In this document: positions 22,521-34,599 of the stretch, one piece after another | Numbering within the stretch: the first letter of the stretch is position 1 | How the letters are laid out: each line of letters begins with the position of its first letter | Origin: Delphinapterus leucas | Lineage: Eukaryota > Chordata > Mammalia > Artiodactyla > Monodontidae | Direction: 5' to 3' | NCBI RefSeq assembly: GCF_002288925.2 | Contig: NW_022098036.1 | Coordinates: 38,563,444-38,627,443, forward strand | DNA length: 64,000 nucleotides | The notes under the pieces: generated by a model | What the model saw: only the letters and a program-made list of their open reading frames with translations | Databases searched by the model: none | What the model was told of the DNA's origin: nothing | Translations under genes and position numbers: made by a program

Positions 22521-23164
22521 TCCTGGCTGGTAGCAGCGAGGAGGGCCTTCCAACCATTCATTGCATGTAATCTCTGGAGAAGATCTGTGTTTACTCAGAG
22601 TCTGAGGAAAATCTTTGGGAATAAACACGTTTTGTTGTGGAGTTTACAATTTAAGCACCTTAAGGGTTTCACTTATCGCTAAGAATTAACATCTAATTAA
22701 TTTGTTAAAATGTTTCAACAACAGCAGAGGAGGTAAAGGGAAAAAAAGCAAAGCAGAAAAAAAAAAAGATTGGTTGATGCCATGTGCAAGAAGTGAAGCT
22801 GAATTGTGCCCTGATTAATTGATTAAGGATGGTTCCTGTGGTGAATAATTATGTTCAATAACTGTCAATATAATTTGCAATCAATTATCACTTACAAAAC
22901 CAGCCTATAGCAAACTCAGTTTTACATGCATCCTAATGTAACTGCCACATTAGGAAGCATTACTTTCCAGTTTTTAAATCATGTCCTTTATTCAATGAAT
23001 CATATTTGAACATTCTCACTTTTTATACAAGGTACCTTCCTTCCACTTTCAGAAACTGCCTTAAAGTTTGTTTTTTCTTTTTTTTCTAGGAAGTCCATTG
23101 TGATTAGTGGCTGCATCAGAAGTCACCCAGCCTGTAGTAGATTAAATTTCTTAAAAGTCATCAC
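22521..23164. other. Repeat-free AT-rich tract, candidate conserved element
   Basis: Contains 'ctgattaattgattaagg', 'gtgaataattatgttcaat' and 'gcaatcaattatcac' within about 90 bp, a dense cluster of homeodomain-core strings. No transposon signature and no coding potential. Function inferred only from composition. Confidence 0.35.
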
Positions 23165-23620
23165 TCTCCTGTACGGGCATTATACATCCACAGGTTCGAT
23201 ATAACCTCATGGTAGGTGAAGAAAATTTCCTGTCTTTGACTCTGGGACTTTGTCATGTGACTTGCTTTGACCAATGGGTGTTAACAGATGTGCCATAAGC
23301 AGAGGTTTGAAATGTGCTTATTATAGATGGGCCTGCCCTCTTGTGTGTCACCATGAGAAGAGCTTCCCCTGGTAGCTGCTTGCACTTTCAGCCTGGATCC
23401 CAGAATGAATACACATGGAACAGAACTGAGCCCAGCCTGCAGCAAGGAGTCATATCCAGTCAGACCTACAACCTGAAGCAGTTTCCCACTGAACCCAGCT
23501 TAGATGAGCTGAATCCTAACTGACCTAGAGCCTGTAAGCATAAGAATAAATGTCTATTGTTACATGCTTCTGCATTTTGGGGTTGACTTTTTAATGTTGC
23601 AATAGATAACAACACAGCTT
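23165..23620 (+). mobile_element. MLT1-type ERVL-MaLR solo LTR, sense
   Basis: 'catgtgacttgctttgacca' 'atgggtgttaacagatgtg', 'gcagaggtttgaaatgtgct', 'gcctgccctcttgtgtgtca' and the 3' part 'gaataaatgtctattgttac' match an MLT1 LTR. No internal sequence is attached. A very old, non-coding copy; the 69-codon ORF is incidental. Confidence 0.88.
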
Positions 23621-25109
23621 TTACTACCAAGCACTATTTCTTAATATAAGTAGGATATTTATTGTCCACTCTATCACTTAAGATTAGTAGCAATTCATCT
23701 AGTCAGAATTTGGCTGCCAGAAACCTCATTCATCTGTAACGCAGCCAAGAACACAGAAGAGAGAGAAAGAGATCTCCCAGTGGCCAAAAGAGATAAAATG
23801 TCCACATACTAACACTCACACATTTATTCATAGGAGAATTCTTCACACACTCACTTAGATATATTTAATCTAACTTTTATATTCAATATAAAGTCTTTGC
23901 TAATCTGCTGTCCTAGGTATGAGAAAGTATAAGAAGTAATATAAATGTGAGATAAAGGCTTTTACATTAGGCACCTGAAAGGAAATACGTAGCTAACATA
24001 TGGTTTGATAGGAAGTGAGAAAACATGGAAAGTACAGTAGTCTGGAATATTCAGTGTGGAGCCAGAAATCAACCTACTTCTGCAGGCCCTGAGAGCATCA
24101 CTGCTTTCCTACAAGGCTCCAAAACAGAGGTTCACAAAGATGCATACTTTTGGGGCATAATGTAGCATGCTAGGATAGGTAAACATGGGTCATCTTTTTG
24201 AAATTTTAAACTTTCTTTTTAGACTTTATGGTAAATTAAAATAGTAGGTCCAGGCTTTTGAATTTTATGGACAAGTAAAAGAGGAGGGGCTCTGTGTTTT
24301 CTTCCCAATTAAATACATTTATCAATATCATTTCATAAAGGAAGGTTATTTTAACATTAACCAAATAGGAGCGACATAAACCTATCCAAAAGAGGTCATT
24401 TGGCCAAGTGGACACTTTGTCAAATCTATGAACCAGTGTTAGGAAACCACTGATTTAAATAACTAACTTCATTTTTAAACAAAGATATATTATGAAATGC
24501 AAAATTTAGATAATAATTTAAGATAAAAATAGGGGATTTCATGCCTATTCTCTTGGAAACAAATGTTCAATCTGTTAGGCTGATAAAAGTTGTGTAGACA
24601 AATTTGAGAGATGATGCTCTCATTGTTAAATCAAGTCCATGTTGGCCTATTTGAGAAAACAGAGAAGTATATTCTGCATTCTAGGACAAAGCACAGATTT
24701 CCATCAAATGGTTGAAATATAAAAGATTATGATGCTTTAAATTTAAGAGTATATTTTTGTTTACCTAGAAATATAACTCTGGAGTCATTTGTTACCCATG
24801 TATTCTAGATAACTGAGTCATTATTGTGTATCAATCAAGCAAATCTCACCTCTTCCAGGAAATTTCCAGTGAGATGTAGCACCGAGTTAATTCATGGTGA
24901 TTCTTAGAACCACAGAAATGTCAGTTCGTGTCCAGGGATGACTTCTATAGGAAAGAAGAGGACATGGCCTGCATGAATGGAGTTGAAGGTCAAGTTGTCG
25001 TTCCCCCAAGCATTCCCTACCTGCCTGCAATTTCCTCCATTGGTGTAGTTACTATGACTTTTATAATGAATTACCAGACCAGGCAAACCACATAGGTCAT
25101 CAACATTTC
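23621..25109. other. Single-copy or unassigned old repeat DNA
   Basis: No gene. 24080-24240 ('gcatacttttggggcataat') has the feel of an old interspersed repeat, but I cannot name it. A 70-codon minus ORF (24904-25116) is not recognised. Confidence 0.4.
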
Positions 25110-25600
25110 CAACCATGTGCTAAGAGGGATGTGAGACACATACATGTATTACTCCTGTCTCAAAGAGTTTACAATGTAACTGGAGAGATAAGGTGGATAT
25201 GAGACAGTGAAACAAAACAATAAAGACAAAGTAGTAGTTAACTGAGAATGAAACTATGTGTTGTTGTTTCCAGGATTTGTAGGAAGTTTGAGGAGGAGAA
25301 GTGTAGCAGGACTGGAGTAGCAGGAAGGTTTCAGGGCCTGAGGAGTAGTCCTTGAGTGAGACTATGATTGAAGGGAGTGGCCAGAAGCAGAGAGGTCATC
25401 CCAGGAGACTGCCATGTTGGCGTGTGGTGACTTGAATGGCAGGAACCCATCAGCAGCAGTGAAAAGTACTTTTGGATGGTTAGGAGTAATGCCAGGAGAT
25501 CAAGGGCATTAGAATTAGAATTAAAGTAAAAGGAAATGAAAGGCTTTTGAGTAGATAAGTAATTCGATGATAAGTAAGTTTGACCTGAAGACAAGAATAA
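25110..25600 (-). mobile_element. Probable L2 LINE, antisense
   Basis: 'tgtctcaaagagtttacaat' then 'gtaactggagagataaggtg' and later 'ggaaatgaaaggcttttgag' follow the antisense L2 layout ('gagcttacattctagtgg' onward). Strong divergence; boundaries approximate. Confidence 0.5.
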
Positions 25601-26059
25601 CAAGAGGACAACAGTTAAATGTGTAAGTGAACCACTTTTTAAATTGATGGATTCTTCATAAATTTAGGCAACATAAGGGTACCCTGAAGAGATGAGATAA
25701 ACGATAGGTGTGTTCCCCTGTGTGTATGTGTGTGGGAGAAGGAAGGGGAGATTTGAGGATGGGCAAATGTCAGAAGGACGATGTGATACTTGGGTGATCA
25801 ATGCCAGTTCACAGTTTGACTTCTGCAGTCTTGGGAGGTGCATTTGGTTCACAAGTTTTGGGGTTGTGAACAGCTCTGAGTTCTCAGGAAAACCAGCCTC
25901 TCCAGGAAATCAGGGGAGGGATAATGCTATGCCTCTTATCTCTTAAAAGATAAATCAGTTGGTGGTGGTAGAAACAATGGTTGTGGGGCATGCTCCTGCA
26001 TCTTTTATTATGGCTGCGAAGTTCTCCAACTCTATAATCACTGTGGAAAGCAGAAATGC
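25601..26059. other. Single-copy DNA, nothing recognised
   Basis: Short ORFs (62-78 codons) only; no domain or repeat recognised. Confidence 0.45.
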
Positions 26060-26235
26060 ACTTTGACTGAGGACTTTCTATGTGTTTAATTTAATCAAAT
26101 CCAAACATCAACCCTGTGATTTGCATACTGCTTTTCATTAACACATGAGGAGGTGAACACTCAGTAAAGGTCACATGATGATAAGGGTGACGCCAGGATT
26201 CCATGCTGGTCTTTCGAACACATATAACTTTGTCT
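26060..26235 (-). mobile_element. MIR SINE, antisense, degraded
   Basis: 'gaggactttctatgtgttta' then 'aaccctgtgatttgc' and 'ttaacacatgaggagg', 'aaaggtcacatgatgataag' and 'gccaggattccatgctgg' give the antisense MIR order at low identity. Confidence 0.65.
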
Positions 26236-26705
26236 TGCTGTGTTCTTTTTCTCTCATGACCTGGAAAGAAATGAGCATCTCAGAAGATCGAGTTGCTGGA
26301 CAAAGTGAAACTATGCATAAAGAGAAACAGCATTTTGTTTAAGAACCCAGATAATGGAAAATAAAAGCAGCACATATGTGTATACTGTATATCCATTTAT
26401 GCACTCCTCTTTCTCTCTAGATAAGAAGTGCTGTTTGAAATGGAAGTTTTTTGTACTTAAATATAGAGAACCTGAAACAAGATGTTTCAATTCTCAATCA
26501 AGAACTTACAGACACAATAAAAGTGTTTTGTGTACAGTGTTCAGGGGAGGCCCAGGAGTAGGGGAAGGGATAAGGTGGGACCTACATGTTGTTTGGAGCC
26601 TCTTGACTCCTTCTTCCGTCCTAGATGCTCTTCTCCTTAAAAAAAGTACTTATTTTCATACGTGTAAAATTTCCTTTGGACGAAGGGTTATAAGGCTTAA
26701 AAAAT
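26236..26705. other. Single-copy DNA, nothing recognised
   Basis: Includes a 117-codon ORF at 26354-26707 (+), ending at the SINE target site. No domain or splice context; not called. Confidence 0.45.
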
Positions 26706-26719
26706 GAGGGCCAATTTCT

Positions 26720-27121
26720 TTCTTTCTTTTTTTTTTTTAAGTACTTGTTCCCTTCATTCTTTTTTTTTTAAATTAAATTAATTAATTAATTAATTAATTT
26801 TTGTCTGCGTTGGGTCTTCACTGCTGCTTGCAGGCTTTCTCTAGTTGTGGCGAGCGGGGGCTACTCTTCGTTGTGGTGCGCGGGCTTCTCACTGCCGTGG
26901 CTTCTCTTGTTGCAGAGCATGGGCTCTAGGCGTGTGGCTTCAGTAGTTGTGGCAGTGGGCTCAGTAGTTGTGGCTCGCGGGCTCTAGAGCACAGGCTCAG
27001 TAGTTGTGGCGCGTGGGCTTAGTTGCTCTGTGGCATGTGGGATCTTCCCAGACCAGGGCTTGAACCCGTGTCCCCTGCATTGGCAGGTGGATTCTTAACC
27101 ACTGCACCACCAGGGAAGTCC
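26720..27121 (-). mobile_element. Long CHR-type SINE, antisense, with AATT-rich tail
   Basis: Body from 'gtctgcgttgggtcttcact' to 'caccaccagggaagtcc' with tRNA-like head at the right end. The tail contains two T-rich runs and an (AATT)n microsatellite around 26770-26800. Duplication gagggccaatttct is exact at 26706-26719 and 27122-27135. Confidence 0.95.
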
Positions 27122-27135
27122 GAGGGCCAATTTCT

Positions 27136-28369
27136 AAGTCCAGTTCCTTTCTTTTTTCCCAAACACCATCAGCTGAACAACTCAACTGGATTTACTCTGA
27201 AATCAAACCTTGTTTTATGTTTAGTGCTACAAATGACACAATGTAGAATACATTATTCTAAACATGTAAGAAAATATGATCAAGATATTCAAATAATGAC
27301 TAAATATACCTGCATAACCATTCAAGTGAGAGAAAAACTGACTCCCGAGGAAAAGCAGCTGGGCCAGCCACATAAATAACAGGCCCTGTTTCAAGATCCT
27401 TTGGGTAAATGGAGGATGAACTTACTCTTGGGAAAGCAAGTGGCATAAAGAGTCTAAGTGTTATACAGAGCAACAACTCAGATATCAACTAGAAACATCA
27501 TCATTTAGGTCTTTACAGGAGAGTTTTAGGGATGAAATAGGAGACCAAAGAAATAGGAGCTCCTGATATATATTCTTGGCTTTGCTCTCCAGACTAGTTT
27601 TAGTATTTTATGTTACCAAAGCTCATCAAAATATTATAGGAATGTTAGTTACCCCACAACTTCATTAATTGGGTATTATCATTTTAAAGATCTTTGCTGG
27701 CTTCAGGCCTTTCAAAAAATCCCAGCTGGAGGAGGTACAGCCTTCCTCATCAAGTGGTGTCCCGAGTTGCTGCCCATTACTATGGGAGCTTGGAGCTGTA
27801 GAGAGCAGCACCTAGGGAAATTGTCCTAATTTGTGCCATCTTGGGGGAAGCCTACAGCCAATCCATTGGAACTAAAGCTTTCCATAGAGCACAGGTTCAT
27901 CTGAATGAACATATAGTTAGCAATCTATGGTGGTGAACAATCTGAGATAATTTGAACTTTTGAATAACCAACTGCAGTACAATGTTTGAAAAGCTGTAAA
28001 AAAGACTTCTTCACAATTCACAATTGAAGACGGAGAGTTTTATAATTCTGCCCCAAAGTGTTCCATTTTAAACATTTTATAGGTAAATACAAGTAAATGA
28101 CATGAATTTAAATTGAATTTGTTCTCAAACCTGTTTCAACTTGAGCAATTGCTGCAATAAAATTTTCTTTAATATCTTTGTTTAACTGCCATTGGTAAAA
28201 AACCCTAAATCTGAAGCTATTTCTAAAATTGAAGATTGAACATAATTGATATTAAGTACCATTAAGCTCATTATTGGTCTTGTGAAGATATTTCTATATT
28301 CTCTGGGACAGATATCATCTCAGGGAAAAGAAAGTTCATCTCTCATGTGTTTCTTCTATTAAATTCTGT
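27136..28369. other. Single-copy DNA, nothing recognised
   Basis: No gene or repeat recognised on either strand. ORFs at 27023-27379 (+) and 27300-27488 (-) are SINE-overlapping or incidental. Confidence 0.45.
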
Positions 28370-28780
28370 TCAACAGACTATGCTGTGTAATGTGCTAGCC
28401 TCTGAATACCAGAAAAATGAGGAAAAAACCCAATCTTCAAGAAACTCTGTCTAGAGGTGAGTGGCATATGTACATGTACACAAATAATGCATTGTGATGG
28501 GTGCTGTAATAGAGAGACACATATAAGTGCTTTGGAAACAAATGTGAAGTTAATAATTATGAAGTCACAGTAGGGGGAATGGGATGAGAAAGGTCAGGGA
28601 AACGAATAAGAGATGGCATTTCATCTGGGACTTAATTGATGAACAGGAGTTTGTCAGGTTGATGAGGAGGCAAGGAGATTCCAGATACTGGGAAGAAAAT
28701 TCAGGGAACAGTGGGAAATTTAGTGTGCTTAGAGATATGGCCACATGAAGAGGAAGAGGGTAGACAGGAGCTTGGAAATC
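28370..28780 (-). mobile_element. L2 LINE, antisense
   Basis: 'gggtgctgtaatagagagac', 'ggcatttcatctgggactta', 'caaggagattccagatactg' and 'gggaacagtgggaaattt' follow antisense L2 ('tgacatttgagctgagacct', 'gcattccaggcagagg', 'gaacagcaagtgcaaagg'). Confidence 0.68.
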
Positions 28781-30624
28781 CCAACCAGGTAAGCTGTGGG
28801 CAGGCTGTGAACTACATGTTTATTTGTCCATTGAATACTGAGCTAGAATGCACTTTTACTCAAAATCCTAGAGTTGTGGGACAAGCTCTCACTTCATTGC
28901 CTCTGTAAAGGATTGCATTTCCTTTCTTCTAAGATGTATACAAAAGGAAAAAAAAAAAGATTTTGAGAATGAATTCCAATATAACTCTTTCTAACAACAT
29001 TTATTTGTATTTGATTTTTCTAAAAGAAACAGACATCCAGTGTATGGATCTTTAGAAATGTGTGTGATTTTGCTGAAATATATATTTCTACAGAACCATA
29101 ATACTTTCTATCATATCTTTCCTATTCCACAAAAAAAGTTCTTAAAATGAATGACAAGCCAATGGTATAGCATTGTCTCTACTAGGAATTCTTAGAGATA
29201 GTGTTTGTCAGTGTTTGAATAGTGCTTTTTTGCATGGGGACAAGCAAATTGTGGGCGCTTAATAAAAAGCATCTCAGAGGATTCCTTTGATGATGATGAA
29301 TTTTATCTTTGTATGTGGGGTTATGCTGGGTGATTTCTAATGCCCCTTTCACTCTCTCTGTCTTTCTGCCCCCACCTACCCCATCTTTTTCTACCTATCT
29401 ACTTGTCTACAGAGGGGCCATAACACCTGGAAACATGCTAATATTATTTTATTATGTATTACATCGAAAAGTCCTTTATTAATCTATACCTACAGACTTG
29501 ATGGCTGGAGTGTAGTTCCAAACTGGCTGATATTGAGATCAGTCAAATATATTTTCATATTAAATAAGATGAGATGCTTAAAGATAATTGATCCTATTTA
29601 AGTAGGGTTTACTTTGGTAGAGCGCCTTGTCACTTTGGGGAGGTATTTTAGGTATAAGCTGATATTTTAATATCTCTGTCAGAAAGCAGCTGTATACCTA
29701 ATCAATGTATATTGATTGATAAGGGAACCACTGAGCTAAAATAAACAGTTCATGGTAGACCTGGCTGAAAATGGCTATAGAATGGCAGGGTAAAAGGTAA
29801 GGTGGAGGCCATGACAGATTGATATATACATATGGAGAGTATGCCAGTGCTTGACTCTGTCCTGGTCACATTCTATCTGTACAGAATATTTCAGCTGGAC
29901 ATTTAGGGGTAGGTGTTATTTATATTGGCTGTTCCAGACTCTTCCAGCAGTGAACTAGAATACTCTGGATAGCATGTGATTAACTTCTGTCAGTGTCATT
30001 GGTATGTATGATGAATTGTGACCCAGTAGTAAGCCCCCTCTGAATGCCCTCCAGGTCAGGCCACAACTAGCTCATATGACACCTCTGTAAAATGAGAAAA
30101 AAAGTGCCTCTTCTTCTAGATGGACATAGTCTGGGGAGCATGGATTGGTGATAGAGCACAAGATTGATTTGGGGTACCTTGTGCTGAAAATAAACTATGC
30201 GATTACTTAGTTACTTATATAAGTATGTGATTAATTAGCACACTTACTAATATGTATACTTAATATACATACAGTGTACATACTAATGCTAATACTTAAT
30301 ATGGAGGTAGCATTTCAAGTTTGCTAGATTTTTCTAAGTTCCTTTGCTAAAGTTATGACAAAACTTTCAAAGATTTCACCCTATATGTTTCTGAAATCAA
30401 TTATTTTAAACCAGAAAAAATAGTGTAATTCATGAAATATCTTGGTCAGTCAAGTAGGTGGTCATAAGAATCTACAGAAACTCAGTTAGCATCCCGAAGT
30501 CCAGAGGATGAAGAGTTATCACAGGGCTTGGCTAGGATGAGGGGGAGAAAATGTGTTCAGAAAGTCATATAACAACACTGATTCCAGGTTTTCTTATGTT
30601 TCACATTTTTTTTCACTCTTTTTG
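28781..30624. other. Single-copy AT-rich DNA
   Basis: No gene. A TA-rich, locally self-complementary stretch lies at 30210-30300. 29240-29400 is repeat-free. No repeat family assigned. Confidence 0.45.
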
Positions 30625-31115
30625 AAAGGCAGAGTAATGGGCCCCCCCAAAGATCTCTAATCTCTGGAACCTGTTACTATGTTACCTTACATGGCAAAAG
30701 GAACTTTGAAGATTAAGTTTAAGGACCTTGGGATGGGCAGATTATCCTGGATTATCTGAGTGGGCCCAACCTAATCAAACGAATCTTTAAAAGAAACTTT
30801 CTTGACTGAGATGAGAGTCAGAGGGTGATGTGGTTATGAAGGAATGGTCAGAGAGAAATGCAGTGTTGCTGGCTTTGAAAATGGTAGAAGGGAGCCGTGA
30901 GCCAAGGAATGTGGCTGGCCTCTAGGAGCTAGAAAAGGCAAGGAAATATATTCTCCTCTAGACCCTCCAGAAGGAATGCAGCCTTGCTGACACCTTGATT
31001 TTAGCCCTGTAAGACCCATTTCAGAACTCTGACCTACAGAACTATAGGATAATAAATTTGTATTGTGTTAAACCACTAAATTTGTGGTACTTTGTTACAG
31101 TAGCAATAGAAAACG
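30625..31115 (+). mobile_element. MLT1-type ERVL-MaLR solo LTR, sense
   Basis: 'atgggcccccccaaagatct', a degraded 'gggcccaacctaatcaaacg', 'aatgcagccttgctgacacc', 'ttgattttagccctgtaaga' and 'aaaccactaaatttgtggta' followed by 'ctttgttacagtagcaatag' are in MLT1 LTR order. Old and non-coding; no internal region attached. Confidence 0.92.
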
Positions 31116-31254
31116 AATATATTTTATGTGTATAGTACTAAATTACATATTGCAGGTTTCTATTTGTTTTGGGATGCCTCTTTTTAAGATTTCATAGCAC
31201 TTAATTTTTTTCACTGGAAGTTAATATACTTTGAACTTAGTACATTAAATGACA

Positions 31255-32200
31255 CTATCGACAGAGTGAAAAAGCAACCCACAGGATGGGGCAAAATATT
31301 TGCAAATCATATATCTGATAAGGGATTAATATCCAAAATATATAAAGAACTCTATAATTCAACAAAACAACAACAAAAAACCCCACTAAAAATGGGCAAA
31401 GGACTTGAATAGATACTTCTCCAAAGAAGATATACAAATGACCAATAAGCACATGAAAAGATGCTCAATATCACTAAGCACTAGGGAAATGCAAGTCAAA
31501 ATCACAATTAGATATTACTTCACACTATTAGGATATCTATTATCAAAAAAACAGAAAATAGCAAGCATTGGTGAGGATGTGAAGAAACTGGAACCCTTGT
31601 GCATTGCTGGTAGAAATATAAAATGGTGCAGTTTCTGTGGAAAACAGCTTCCTCGAAAAAGTAAACACATAATTACCATATGGTCCAGAATATCCACTTC
31701 TGAGTATATACCCCAAGGAACTAAAAGTAGGGACTTGAACAGGCATCTGTATACCCACTTTCATAGCAGCATTATTCAGTATAGTCAAAAGGTACAAACA
31801 ACATGTGGTATATATATACAATGGAATATTATTCAGCCTTAAAAAGGAAGGAAATTCTGACACATGCTACAACATGGATGAACCCTGAAGACATTATGCC
31901 AAGTGAAATAAGCCAGATATAAAAGGACAAATATTCTATGATTCCACTTCTATGAGGTACTTAGAGTAGTCAAATTCATAAAGTCAGAAAGTAGAATTGT
32001 TCTTTCTAGGGGGTGGGGGGAGGAAAGAATGGGAGTAGTTATTTAACAAGTACAGAGTTTCAGGTTAGGAAAATGAAAAAGTTATGGAGATGGATGGTGG
32101 TGATGGTTTCACAGCAATGTGAATGTGCTTAATGCTACTGAACTGTACACTTAAAATGGTAAATATTGTTACATATATTTTACACAATAAAAAAATTAAT
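31255..32200 (+). mobile_element. L1M/L1MA-type L1, ORF2 end plus 3' UTR
   Basis: 'aaaagcaacccacaggatgg' starts the ORF2 C-terminal part. 'aatattattcagccttaaaa' and 'aagtgaaataagccagatat' follow, and the 3'UTR ends 'tacacttaaaatggtaaata' then 'ttttacacaataaaaaaa'. A 145-codon ORF (31405-31842, +) is a frameshifted ORF2 remnant, so non-functional. Older subfamily than 6213 or 61180. Confidence 0.9.
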
Positions 32201-32284
32201 AACTTCGAGTAAAAGAATCAGTGAGATTGGTCTGGGCATATTTGAGAAATGGCTAGGAAAGCACAGCAAGAGAAAAGGGGTCTC

Positions 32285-32475
32285 AAATAGGAGAGATTTT
32301 TATCCCCTAGGGGACATTTTTGGTTGCCACAATTGAAAGGTTGCTACTGGCATCTACTGGGTAAAGGACAGGGTTGCTGCAAAACATCTTACAATGTAGA
32401 GGACAGCCTCCCACAACAAAGAATTATCCAGCCCAAAAGGTCTGTAGTGCTGTAGGCAAGAAACCAGGCAGAGTT
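32285..32475 (+). mobile_element. MER20-type hAT MITE
   Basis: 'cccctaggggacatttttgg' 'ttgccacaattgaaaggttg' 'ctactggcatctactgggta', then 'gaggacagcctcccacaaca' 'aagaattatccagcccaaaa' match MER20. The terminal repeats are degraded or missing. Confidence 0.9.
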
Positions 32476-32536
32476 GGAGGGAACTGACGAGAAGTGTCTT
32501 AAATCCTAAGCCAAATTTAGAGTTTGTACAATAGGG

Positions 32537-33225
32537 AGATTTCCAGACAAGATGGTGGAGTAGGACCCTGAGCTCACCTCTTCTCATGAGCACACCAAAA
32601 TCACAACTAACTGCTCAACAACCATCAGTAAAAAAGACTGGAACTTACCAAAAAAGATATTCTACATGCAAAGACATAAAGAAGAAGCCACAAGGAGATG
32701 GCAGCAGGGGTGCACTCATGATATAATCAAATCCCATACCCACCCGGTTGGGCAACCCACAAACTGGAGAATAATTATATCATAGAAGTTCTTCCACAGG
32801 AGAGTTCTGAGCCCCACATCAGGCTCCCTAGCTTGGGGGTCTGGCATCGGGAGGAGTCATCCTCCAAAGAATTTGGCTTTGAAGGCCAGAGGGGCTTGAT
32901 TTGCAGGAGCTCCACAGGACTGGGGGAAACAGAGACTCCACTCTTGAAGGGTACACACAAGGTCTCAAATGCACTGGAACCCGGGGCAAAAGCAGTGACT
33001 TCACAGGAGCCTGGGCCAGATCTACCTGCTGGTCTTGGAGGGTCCCCTGGACCTTGGGTGACGAGAGGTGAGTGTACTTCTGGGACACGTATGACATCTC
33101 CTACAGAGGGCCACTTCTTCTAGGCCGAGAAAGGTAACTAACCTACCACATACATAAAAATACAAATAGAAATTTAGATAAAATGAGATGACCAGAGGAA
33201 TATGTTACAGAAGAAAGAACAAGAC
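32537..33225 (+). mobile_element. Orphan L1 5' end (5' UTR to ORF1 start) without 3' end
   Basis: Begins at the true L1 5' terminus ('gatttccagacaagatggtg' type) and follows the cetartiodactyl L1 5'UTR ('caccaaaatcacaactaact', 'gagccccacatcaggctccc', 'gactgggggaaacagagact') to about 33110. It then jumps to 'aatgagatgaccagaggaat' just before ORF1. No poly(A). Flanked by near-identical repeats agagtttgtacaataggg (32519-32536) and agagtttgtgcaatgggt (33226-33243). Confidence 0.82.
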
Positions 33226-33379
33226 AGAGTTTGTGCAATGGGTAAAATATTTTTTAAGGTGGGAGAAGGGGGACTTGACAATGTTGAGAAAGGTTAATGA
33301 TGGGAGGATGGATTAAATGCAAGGAAAGATTAAGGGTAGATAGATGGCTGTGATAATCTATAGATTTTGTGGCAAAATC

Positions 33380-33600
33380 TATAATGTTTTATGTAGTTGC
33401 ATGTGCCAGGCACTATTCTAGCACTTTACAGGTATTAACTCATGTAGCCCTCATAATACCTATGTGTTATATACATTATTCTCATTTCACAGAAGAGGAA
33501 ATGAGGAACAGAGGAAGTGTTTACGGTCAGTAAGGGATGGAGCTGGCCTTTGAATGTGGGAAGTCTGTGCTACTTCTTTTTACAGGCTGAACTACTTTTT
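33380..33600 (-). mobile_element. MIR SINE, antisense
   Basis: 'tgtgccaggcactattctag' 'cactttacaggtattaactc', 'catttcacagaagaggaaat' 'gaggaacagaggaagtg' match the antisense MIR well. Confidence 0.92.
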
Positions 33601-34289
33601 AAATACCTAGATACACCTCCTTTTTTTTTTCTATCAACTTGGTTGGAAAATTGGGTTTATGGTTAAGTAGGATAAGGGGATTATTTAGACTTTACTACCT
33701 CCTTTCTACATTAGATTGAGTTTGAGGAAGACTGAGAAAGCCGATAAAACAGTATTTGGCTTCTTGAATTTTAGAAAGTTGCTTGGAGCAAAGATTAGAA
33801 TTAAGAGTGGGTGAATTAAAAATATAGGTTGGAGGAGGTGAATAATCAGGGAGAGATCGCAATTTCTCACCCACCAGCTCTCAAATTCTGACTCTCCAAA
33901 AGCTTCAGCAGCCTGTAGATGCCATTCCATTGACATGCATCAAACTTGAAAAACACAATCTAGGCCAGGACTGTCACTCCACCTCCCACTCCCTGGTAAC
34001 ACTCACTCATCCTGAACACTTCCCACTCAATAATCCTTTCCCATGAAAAGGAAGGAAGACGGCCATGCCCTGCTGCTAGGGCCTTGTGTGAGCTTGTTTA
34101 GGGAATGGAGGGGTCTATGCCACTGAGGAAGGAGAAAGGAGAGAGAACGGGCTCTTTGTTTCATTGAAAGCACATCACACTCCACTGTTTGCCTGTTTTT
34201 CTGTAAACAGTATTGCAGTTTGCCATAGCTCTGAAGACCTGGAAAAGGCTGAAAAGCTGCTGGCCCAATTAGCGTTTGTCCCTGAAGAG
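33601..34289. other. Single-copy DNA, nothing recognised
   Basis: No gene or repeat recognised; a 76-codon minus ORF at 33706-33936 is incidental. Confidence 0.45.
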
Positions 34290-34345
34290 GTTTAAGACCA
34301 GGAACCCAGCTCTTTTAGTCTTGATTCTATCACTAATAAAGTCTG
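34290..34345 (+). mobile_element. MIR fragment, sense
   Basis: 'gaacccagctcttttagtct' then 'attctatcactaataaagtc' and 'tgtgatcttagacaa' resemble the sense MIR tRNA/core boundary. It abuts an antisense MIR. Confidence 0.5.
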
Positions 34346-34595
34346 TGATCTTAGACAATATTACCATATTCATCATTATTTTACTGCCTGCTTTTCCATG
34401 CAACATCTTCTTTTTATATTCATAACAGGCTGCTGGAGTAGGCAAAGCAGATATTAGCATTTTTTTTCTGATGACAAAAACTGAAGTTCTAAAAGGATAA
34501 GTGATCTAGTCAGGATCACCCAGCTAGCATGTGACAAAACTGGGACAATAATGTGGTCTGACTCACTTCAAATCCATGTGTTCTAATGCCACTAC
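34346..34595 (-). mobile_element. MIR SINE, antisense
   Basis: 'gataagtgatctagtcagga' 'tcacccagctagcatgtgac' is the antisense MIR 'aacttgcccaaggtcacaca, gctagtaagtg' block; 'ctgatgacaaaaactgaag' is the preceding core. Confidence 0.75.
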
Positions 34596-34599
34596 TTCT

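Noticed and set aside
31405..31842. A 145-codon ORF
   Set aside because: The translation (for example [20 protein letters not shown]) is a frameshifted L1 ORF2 remnant inside the L1 at 31255-32200.
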